DNA from: Peptococcaceae bacterium BRH_c23
GTDB lineage: Bacteria; Bacillota_B; Desulfitobacteriia; Desulfitobacteriales; Desulfitobacteriaceae
Length of the DNA: 9,829 nucleotides
Direction of reading: 5' to 3'
Assembly (NCBI GenBank): GCA_000961805.1
Contig: LADV01000232.1
Location: 1-9,829, forward strand
Numbering within the stretch: the first letter of the stretch is position 1; the number at the start of each line of letters is the position of its first letter. A program made the position numbers and the translations under genes. The notes beneath the pieces are model-generated. The model was given only the letters and a program-made list of their open reading frames with translations. It ran no database searches and was not told where the DNA came from. Positions 4,938 through 9,829 of the stretch are shown here, in pieces.

Positions 4938-5047
4938 AGAAAACCGGCACAAAGCCGATTCTAATCTAATAATAAATTTTAGAAATTAAGTGACTATGTA
5001 TCGTCACTATAAACCTCGTAAGCAAGGTTACCTTCCATTTCCTTATA
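4938..5047 (-). ncRNA. Candidate small RNA of about 110 nt
   Basis: A strong promoter (5054-5081) would start a minus-strand transcript near 5047, and a hairpin with T-tail (CGGC-TTTGT-GCCG then GTTTTCTTT) would end it near 4938. Between them lie two further small hairpins, AACCT...AGGTT (5012-5029) and GTGAC...GTCAC (4991-5008). No convincing ORF fits: the best are 14-18 codons with poor ribosome binding site spacing. Promoter, compact hairpins and terminator together suggest a trans-acting small RNA or a leader cut off from a lost gene. I do not match it to a known RNA family. Confidence 0.4.
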
Positions 5048-5053
5048 TTCATA

Positions 5054-5081
5054 ATAATAGCACTAAATGAATTTCTGTCAA
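5054..5081 (-). promoter_or_regulatory. Consensus-like sigma-A promoter, minus strand
   Basis: On the minus strand TTGACA (5076-5081), a 16-base spacer and TATTAT (5054-5059) form a near-consensus promoter. No gene of ordinary size follows before a terminator. Confidence 0.6.
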
Positions 5082-5526
5082 TAGCATTTGACGGAATAAA
5101 TAAAAAGATTTTCCTAAATGCAAGCGTTGATATTGAACATACCTATTTCCACACCGAATATGAACCGAGGGATTATATTATCAAGTCAGTCATTCATGTA
5201 CTTGATTACGAGAACTATTTCCATTCTTTCCTTCATCTTCCTAAAAAATTGCCATAAAAACAAAAAGCCAAACCGTCCTGGATCCGGCAACACAAAATCA
5301 AAATATATTCCCCTTTACGCCACATACTTTAAAAAGACTATATGTCTTATCAAAGCCGCTGATACCAAGGCTTTCACTCAACCCCGATATAGCACTATTA
5401 TTGTCTCCACGTGCCCAGTCCACGGAAACATATCTCCTGATTATGTTCTAAATGGTATCTAATTCAATTTAATAAACTTTGCAGAGTTATTCAAATGGTA
5501 CGTAAGGATTAATCATGGAAAATCCC
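5082..5526. other. Gene-free spacer with coding debris
   Basis: No intact gene is supported on either strand. A 114-codon plus-strand frame starting at 5118 has no ribosome binding site and low-complexity composition, so it is rejected. On the minus strand short protein-like pieces occur in different frames, including the remnant at 5378-5431. Confidence 0.5.
5378..5431 (-). pseudogene. Remnant resembling the C-terminus of a TrmA/RlmCD-type RNA methyltransferase
   Basis: The minus strand reads SGDMFPWTGHVETIIVLYRG and then a stop. The pattern D-M-F-P-x-T-x-H-V-E-x-(V/I)-x-L-L is the typical end of class-I SAM-dependent (uracil-5-)methyltransferases of the RlmCD/RumA/TrmA family. Only about 20 codons remain; a TAA interrupts the frame just upstream and no further catalytic motif is seen. 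It is most likely the scar of a lost gene. The match rests on memory of the motif. Confidence 0.4.
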
Positions 5527-5562
5527 AAAACTAATCCCCTCGTAATCGAGAGGATTAGTTTT
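5527..5562. terminator. Large hairpin upstream of hicAB
   Basis: AAAACTAATCC (5527-5537) pairs with GGATTAGTTTT (5552-5562); the stem continues past one mismatch into CTC/GAG. The terminal TTTT arm makes it a plausible terminator in either direction. It insulates hicAB from the upstream spacer. Confidence 0.6.
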
Positions 5563-5569
5563 AAAACGC

Positions 5570-5598
5570 TTGATTTATACGTATTAAATGCGTACAAT
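5570..5598 (+). promoter_or_regulatory. hicAB promoter with possible HicB operator
   Basis: TTGATT (5570-5575), a 17-base spacer and TACAAT (5593-5598) form a good promoter 20 bases ahead of hicA. The spacer contains TACG...CGTA (arms at 5578-5581 and 5591-5594), a small inverted repeat where an autoregulating HicB dimer could bind. Confidence 0.65.
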
Positions 5599-5617
5599 AT
5601 AACTAAGGGGTGAGGAA

Positions 5618-5791
5618 ATGAAGCGGAAAGACTTAATAAAAAAGTTAACTGATAATGGTTGGTGGTTATTGAGAAACGGTGCAAACCATGATTTGTACAC
5701 CAACGGAATATACAGTGAACCGATTCCTCGCCATAGAGAAGTTGATGAAAAGCTAGCAAAAGCTATCATCAAGCGACAGGGGCTAAACTAA
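5618..5791 (+). CDS. hicA: HicA toxin, mRNA interferase
   Basis: This 57-aa protein begins MKRKDLIKKLTDNGWWLLRN with GGGGTGAGG upstream of the ATG. It has the compact HicA double-stranded-RNA-binding-like fold: an N-terminal helix, GANHDLY with the probable catalytic histidine H24, IPRH at the end of the strand, and EVDEKLAKAIIKRQG as the last helix. HicA cleaves mRNA and arrests growth when it is not bound by HicB. Length is normal for the family. It lies 37 bases upstream of hicB in the usual toxin-first order. The stop codon is part of a small hairpin (5779-5796). Confidence 0.9.
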   Translation: MKRKDLIKKLTDNGWWLLRNGANHDLYTNGIYSEPIPRHREVDEKLAKAIIKRQGLN

Positions 5792-5796
5792 GCCCC
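5779..5796 (+). other. Hairpin at the hicA stop codon
   Basis: GGGGCT-AAACTA-AGCCCC is a perfect 6-bp stem spanning the hicA stop codon. It has no T-run. It could modulate the toxin-to-antitoxin ratio through transcript stability or translation, but that is inference. Confidence 0.4.
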
Positions 5797-5828
5797 TAAA
5801 CGCTTTGAAAATATGGAGGTGTTTTTTG

Positions 5829-6215
5829 ATGAAAAAAGTATATCCTGTTGTTTTAACTCCGGCAGACGTAGGCTATGTTGTCTTTGTCCCTGATTTGCAT
5901 ATTAACACCGAGGGTATCGATGTAGCTAACGCCATCGAAATGGCCCGCGACGCGATTGGACTTTGGGGAATCTGTGAAGAGGATATGGGCCGGTCTATTC
6001 CATCACCATCTACTCTGCACCCTGTATGCGAAGCCAATGAGCTTGTTACCTTGGTAGATATTGATTTCGACGCATACCGCAGGGCAAACGATAATCGTAC
6101 GATCAGAAAAAATTTGACGATTCCAAGTTGGCTGAACGTTCAAGCTGAGAAAGCTGGGATAAACTTTTCCCAAGTCCTACAAAGCGCTTTAAAAGACCAA
6201 CTTGGCATTCAGTGA
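5829..6215 (+). CDS. hicB: HicB antitoxin with C-terminal ribbon-helix-helix
   Basis: ATG 5829 is preceded by ATGGAGGTG at good spacing and is preferred over an in-frame ATG at 5805, giving MKKVYPVVLTPADVGYVVFVPDLH. The 128-aa protein has an N-terminal partial RNase-H-like domain (1-60, with the typical DVANAIEMARDAIGLW helix) that binds and neutralises HicA. Its C-terminal segment (RKNLTIPSWLNVQAEKAG, then INFSQVLQSALKDQL) is a ribbon-helix-helix DNA-binding motif. HicB-type antitoxins bind HicA and repress their own promoter. It forms an operon with hicA and is followed directly by a strong terminator. All expected parts are present, so the pair should be functional. Confidence 0.9.
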   Translation: MKKVYPVVLTPADVGYVVFVPDLHINTEGIDVANAIEMARDAIGLWGICEEDMGRSIPSPSTLHPVCEANELVTLVDIDFDAYRRANDNRTIRKNLTIPSWLNVQAEKAGINFSQVLQSALKDQLGIQ

Positions 6216-6244
6216 TAAACAAATCAAAAATAATTAATCTCAAA

Positions 6245-6284
6245 ATAATGTAGATCGAGTTAATTCGATCTACATTATCTTTTG
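6245..6284 (+). terminator. hicAB terminator
   Basis: ATAATGTAGATCGA (6245-6258) and TCGATCTACATTAT (6265-6278) form a perfect 14-bp stem followed by CTTTTG. It starts 29 bases after the hicB stop, and the stop codon of the tnpB fragment on the other strand lies inside it. Confidence 0.85.
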
Positions 6285-6797
6285 TCTTTCAACTAATAAA
6301 TCGAAGTATTTTATACTCGGGTTCGACTGTCTATAGGCAATTTTGCCAGAGGGCAAATCCTTTACCCGAACCACTATAGGTTTTTGACGTTTACCACTGA
6401 AAAGCCCCAAACTTAACTCGATTTTTCCGTTTTCACCAACCCGAAACCCGTCTTTTTTCCATTTAGTATTGAAATGCTTTTTTTCTTTGTACGGATACCG
6501 AATTTGGGTGAATCCCAATGATCTCGCTTTATGGGCATTTTCTCTAGCATCGATGTATTTTTCGTATACCGCCTGTATGGACTGACTGTGGATTGGGTAT
6601 TGACCTTTGGTAGCTAAATGCAACGTCCCTCGGTCAATCCAGCTATCGGTTTTTTGAAAATGCTCTTTGGCCAATCCTAGACAATCATTCCAAACATTAG
6701 CAGATGTGCGATTACAGGCAAAGAGACGGTCAATGTTGTCTTTAGTAGTCAGGAATTTTGTCTTTAAGACTCGGATTATTTTGAACACCCCCTCCAA
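6270..6797 (-). pseudogene. tnpB: Truncated TnpB (IS605/IS1341 OrfB), N-terminal part only
   Basis: The 175-aa frame shows the typical TnpB N-terminus: IRVLKTKFLTTKDNIDRLFACNR, NVWNDCLGLAKEHF, helical YEKYIDARENAHKAR, then the beta segment SLGLFSGKRQKPIVVRV. It stops in SIKYFDLLVERQKIM, just before the RuvC-like catalytic core and zinc ribbon would begin. Full TnpB proteins are about 370-420 aa, so more than half is missing and no RNA-guided nuclease activity is possible. The break falls exactly in the hicAB terminator hairpin, suggesting a deletion or insertion junction. The 5' end is odd: GGAGGGGG is present but at the expected start position there is ATA rather than ATG, so only TTG (6797) or GTG (6788) could be used. 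No neighbouring tnpA was seen. Confidence 0.85.
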
Positions 6798-6864
6798 TAT
6801 TCTATACCCTTATTTTACCATAGGAAGAACAGTTTTGGAACGGGTGTTCTGGTAATATTTTGGG

Positions 6865-6912
6865 GCGGCGATTCATCTCACCACCTATAGAGGATGGGAG
6901 TCTTCTCGCCGC
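6865..6912 (+). mobile_element. IS605/IS1341-like terminal palindrome
   Basis: GCGGCGA (6865-6871) and TCGCCGC (6906-6912) enclose ATTCATCTCACCACC, TATAGA and GGATGGGAGTCTTC, an imperfect nested hairpin. The layout GGCGATTCATC...GGGAG...CTTCTCGCC resembles the right-end or omega-RNA 3' hairpin found downstream of tnpB in clostridial IS605-family elements. Its orientation points away from the minus-strand tnpB fragment, so it probably comes from a different element copy or a rearranged end. Upstream, GAACA...TGTTC (6827-6849) could form another scaffold hairpin. Confidence 0.45.
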
Positions 6913-6915
6913 GCG

Positions 6916-6939
6916 ATGATAAAAGACCTCTTCAGGTCT
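6916..6939 (-). terminator. Intrinsic terminator, minus strand
   Basis: AGACCT-CTTC-AGGTCT (6924-6939), read on the minus strand, is followed by TTTATCATC. It is a second, weaker terminator downstream of the primase-helicase gene, or belonged to a lost short gene whose frame ends at 6953. Confidence 0.55.
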
Positions 6940-7049
6940 CTTATAATCTCTTCTAAACTTCTCCACGAGGAGCAATTTTGATGATACTAATTAATATGTT
7001 TTCATCATTCATCTTTGCTAAATACAATTCTAGATAAATTGAAGATCCA

Positions 7050-7089
7050 TTAAGAATAATATAGCCGGGAAACTTTGTGTTTCCCGGCT
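7050..7089 (-). terminator. Terminator of the primase-helicase-nuclease gene
   Basis: AGCCGGGAAAC-TTTGT-GTTTCCCGGCT (7063-7089) is a perfect 11-bp stem starting three bases after the stop codon at 7093 on the minus strand. The tail (ATATTATTCTT) is T-rich but not a pure run. Confidence 0.75.
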
Positions 7090-7092
7090 GTA

Positions 7093-9813
7093 TTATTTGT
7101 CCATGCTCATCACTAATTCATTAGCAATGTTTGGGCTATCCAGTCGCATGATACTTTCTTCAGCACTACCAAAACTCAAAAGATTGATACTCCCATACCA
7201 CACGATTCGTTGGTCTATGAGTGCATATTTTTGGTGAATATTCGATTTGAAAACTAAGCTTACTCCAGCAACCTTCAATAGATCCAGCGCACCCTGTAAC
7301 GCACTCGTATTCTTGTCCTTGAAATCTCCAAGTGACCGGGTTATGACGATAACTCTCACCTTATTTTCTAAGGCAACCTTCAGATGCTGCATCATTTGTA
7401 GAGTACGTCTCTTGGTAACAAAAGGGCTAACTATCAGAATTTCTCTTGCAGCATTGATAATATCATTAGTATAGACCGATAAAAAATTGCTCTTGTCAAA
7501 AATCACATTGATTGACTCTGATGTACTACTTTTCCCTTTTGCTTTATAACCAATCGTGGCATATCCGTTTAGCCGTTTATGGTACATCCGTTCAAGCATC
7601 CTTACATGGATATCCACATAGTCGTAGATTTGCACTTCATTTTTGTTTGCAAAGAGTCTGTGAAGCCTTCCTGCATATTGTTGCAAGGTGCCTTTCCAGG
7701 ATATTGGCATCACTAAAAATAACGTGTCAAGGCGTGGTTCGTCAAAGCCCTCTCCAATGTATTTTCCAGTGGCAACAATTGTTAATTGCTTGTCAGCAGG
7801 TGTCTCTGATATTTGTGTCATTATCTCCCTAGTTTGTTTTACTCCCATTCCACCCGTTAAAGAGATCACTTCAGGAATTCTTTCACGCAGTTTCTTTAAA
7901 AGCAATTCGACATGCGCCGTTCTCTCAGTTAAAACAAGACAGTTTCTGCCACTTTCAAAGCTTCGAGCGATATCATCTACGATAAGCTGATTCCTAAATT
8001 CATTGACGACAATTTCGGAGTACAGTTCTTGAATCGATACATCCTTTTCATTCTTATCCAGAGGGACTCTAAGCGACGTAAACCTTGGAATGACATAATG
8101 CTCAAAGGGCCTTTTTGCTGCCTGTTTTTTGGCATCATCCTTGTATCGTATGGAACCACATTGCATAAATATGATCGGATGATGTCCATCTTTTCGTACA
8201 GGTGTCGCAGTTAATCCGTATACATATTTTGCATTTGAACTTTTAAGTACTTTCTCAAAGCTAAAAGCTGATATATGATGACACTCATCTACAATAATCA
8301 TGCCATAATTTTTAACACAATCGTTCACGTCACCCATTTTATTCAAGGATTGCATGACAGCTATATCTATTATTCCATTCAAATTATTCTTGCCCGCTCC
8401 CAATTGCCCTATCGTGCTATTTGCCTTTTTTCTTCCTTTCTTTTTGATTTCGAACATGTCTGGAAGGGCTTCATTTATAGTCAAGAATTCTGTTAATCTT
8501 CTTTTCCATTGGGTTACCAAATTTACTTTATCCACGATAATCAGCGTATTAACTTTTCTCTCAGCAATCAGATTTATGGCAACCACAGTTTTCCCAAAAG
8601 CGGTTGTTCCAGAGAGTACTCCTATATCCTGTTTGAGCAATTGAAAAAGTGCCTGTGGTTGTTCGTCCCTCAAACTACCGTTAAATTCTACCTCGATGCT
8701 CCTGCCAGGGTTGGTTTCATCTATAAATTCAGGTTCAATCTTTAGTTCTGCGAAAAAAGACTTTAAGTCGGCTTCACACCCTCTTGGCAGACAGAGATAG
8801 TCTTCTGTTTCGTCAGAACATGATATTATTCTAGGTATTTCAAAGATGGGCAGCCGCATGGCCTGAGCCTTATAAAACTCTGGATTTTTGAAAGCTGCCA
8901 ACCGTTTTAAATGGTTTAGCGCTCTTTGAGAAATGCCCGTTTTCGGGATAAACAGCATATTTGCTTTGACTATTGTTATTGATTGAGGAAAATCATTCAT
9001 TGATAGTTTGATTATGTTTATATCCCAGGGCTTTTGTGGTTCTTCTTGATCATCTTTTTTCAAAATGCCAAGTTCATTTCCAGTGCAAAGTTTCGATATA
9101 AGACTTTCGACGTCATCTTCAGAGAGCTTTCGTAGGGTGGTCATGAATTCCCATTGATCCTTAAAAGGCTCAAAATTGTCATCGATAAAAACGCTGTTAT
9201 TATGACTCCTTGCAGCTTTTTGCAAGGGCAAGGCAATTAAATTCCCAAAGCCGCCCATTGGCATAGTGTCCTGATTAGGAAAAAACCTGTCATAAGATTT
9301 AAAGGTAATCTCATGTCTTTTGTTCATGGCGTAGGTAAGGAGTGCGCTTCCGAGTTTCCTTGCTAAAGTAGCGGCAATAGGGCTTTCAAAGAAAATCCAA
9401 GCATGGGCTCCATTTCCTGACCTCGAGCGTTCAATGGCTATTGGAAAATCAAATTCTGAACATACTTCTCTAAGCTGTGAAATATCCTTCTGCCACTCTC
9501 CATCGTCAAAGTCAATCGCTAAAAAGTGACACGTATCATCAAGGCACAGCGGATATATTCCCGCAACTAAATTACCACGCCCTCGTAAATGATCGCCAAT
9601 AGCCTTTTCGTCCAAACGGGCATAGGCCTTATTGGAGCAAGCGGTGCATTTTACCTTTGGTTTTCTGCACAGTTCAGTTTTCCATTCATTCAAACAGCAC
9701 TGCGAATATCCACTCGTCCCCTTCTTTTTGTTTTCCCATCGTTTAGCAAAAACATCATCCCGGCCTTTAAAGAGTGACATAAATAACTCGATTTTGTCCT
9801 TGGGATCTGACAT
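7093..9813 (-). CDS. TOTE-type primase, SF2 DECH helicase and PLD-family nuclease fusion
   Basis: The 906-aa protein starts at ATG 9813; the 16 bases left upstream are open in frame and show no ribosome binding site, so the start is provisional. Residues 35-60 hold a cysteine knuckle region (CC39-40, C49, C56, C59). Residues 80-240 are an archaeo-eukaryotic primase domain of the TOTE conflict type: catalytic acidic motif AIDFDD (D101, D103), SRSGNGAHAWIFF (H137) and FGNLIALPLQ. Residues 375-750 are an SF2 helicase: Walker A TTAFGKT (K408), DECH box (509-512), motif III LTATP and motif VI QQYAGRLHR. Residues 770-890 are a phospholipase-D-like domain with one half-site, H860-x-K862...D867 and GSIN (874-877), so two subunits would be needed for nuclease activity. 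Such fusions are associated with mobile elements and defence. All core motifs look intact. Confidence 0.88.
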   Translation of the reverse strand: MSDPKDKIELFMSLFKGRDDVFAKRWENKKKGTSGYSQCCLNEWKTELCRKPKVKCTACSNKAYARLDEKAIGDHLRGRGNLVAGIYPLCLDDTCHFLAIDFDDGEWQKDISQLREVCSEFDFPIAIERSRSGNGAHAWIFFESPIAATLARKLGSALLTYAMNKRHEITFKSYDRFFPNQDTMPMGGFGNLIALPLQKAARSHNNSVFIDDNFEPFKDQWEFMTTLRKLSEDDVESLISKLCTGNELGILKKDDQEEPQKPWDINIIKLSMNDFPQSITIVKANMLFIPKTGISQRALNHLKRLAAFKNPEFYKAQAMRLPIFEIPRIISCSDETEDYLCLPRGCEADLKSFFAELKIEPEFIDETNPGRSIEVEFNGSLRDEQPQALFQLLKQDIGVLSGTTAFGKTVVAINLIAERKVNTLIIVDKVNLVTQWKRRLTEFLTINEALPDMFEIKKKGRKKANSTIGQLGAGKNNLNGIIDIAVMQSLNKMGDVNDCVKNYGMIIVDECHHISAFSFEKVLKSSNAKYVYGLTATPVRKDGHHPIIFMQCGSIRYKDDAKKQAAKRPFEHYVIPRFTSLRVPLDKNEKDVSIQELYSEIVVNEFRNQLIVDDIARSFESGRNCLVLTERTAHVELLLKKLRERIPEVISLTGGMGVKQTREIMTQISETPADKQLTIVATGKYIGEGFDEPRLDTLFLVMPISWKGTLQQYAGRLHRLFANKNEVQIYDYVDIHVRMLERMYHKRLNGYATIGYKAKGKSSTSESINVIFDKSNFLSVYTNDIINAAREILIVSPFVTKRRTLQMMQHLKVALENKVRVIVITRSLGDFKDKNTSALQGALDLLKVAGVSLVFKSNIHQKYALIDQRIVWYGSINLLSFGSAEESIMRLDSPNIANELVMSMDK

Positions 9814-9829
9814 GCTGTTTATGTTTGAT

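Noticed and set aside
5118..5462. 114-codon plus-strand frame
   Set aside because: No ribosome binding site, no recognisable domain, and the opposite strand carries a methyltransferase-like motif.
5487..5772. Minus-strand frames opposite hicA
   Set aside because: Antisense to an unmistakable hicA gene.
7247..9777. Many plus-strand frames of 60-106 codons
   Set aside because: All are antisense shadows of the 906-aa primase-helicase gene, whose motifs are intact in one frame.
1..9829. CRISPR array or tRNA/rRNA genes
   Set aside because: No regularly spaced repeat series and no cloverleaf-like or rRNA-like sequence was seen; the longest exact tandem repeat noticed is the 16-mer pair.

Overview
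The window looks like chromosomal DNA of a low-to-moderate GC, anaerobic Gram-positive bacterium, most likely a clostridial Firmicute of the Peptococcaceae/Desulfitobacterium type. The reasons are purine-rich GGAGG-type ribosome binding sites, many intrinsic terminators, and the families present: a selenocysteine-dependent glutaredoxin, a cysteine-rich MarR regulator, small zinc-ribbon proteins and HicAB. The lineage is inference. No rRNA, tRNA or CRISPR array was seen. The region is accessory in character: short genes in mixed orientation, several broken genes, and long spacers packed with hairpins.

Layout. 1-1037 (minus): a two-gene operon of conserved hypothetical proteins, a 221-aa Cys-rich protein followed by a zinc-ribbon protein cut by the window edge. 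1040-2600: mostly non-coding, with a probable decayed gene, a 39-aa gene with its own terminator, several minus-strand terminators, an 11-codon leader-like ORF and a CsoR-like palindrome. 2619-2966 (plus): a glutaredoxin fused to a zinc ribbon whose active-site cysteine codon is an in-frame TGA. A plausible SECIS hairpin follows it, so the gene reads as a selenoprotein (UPHC). A gene finder using standard stops would only call the C-terminal part.

3130-3967 (minus): a MarR-family regulator with two very similar palindromic operators, one over its own promoter and one over a TATAAT box ahead of a small membrane-protein gene that now appears frameshifted. 3981-4699 (minus): an orphan or truncated ORF and a muconolactone-isomerase-like dimeric alpha/beta-barrel protein. 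4815-5450: no intact gene; a large terminator, a candidate small RNA with consensus-like promoter and terminator, and a short remnant resembling the C-terminus of a TrmA/RlmCD-type RNA methyltransferase.

5570-6284 (plus): a complete hicA-hicB toxin-antitoxin operon with promoter, internal hairpin and terminator. 6270-6912: a tnpB fragment (minus) lacking its whole RuvC catalytic part, and an IS605/IS1341-like terminal palindrome whose orientation does not match it. 7063-9813 (minus): a 906-aa conflict-type protein combining an archaeo-eukaryotic primase domain (TOTE type), a DECH-box SF2 helicase and a C-terminal phospholipase-D-type nuclease half-site.

The right half (HicAB, IS605-type debris, primase-helicase-nuclease) looks like a defence or mobile-element island. 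The most valuable observation is the selenoprotein glutaredoxin at 2619-2966.
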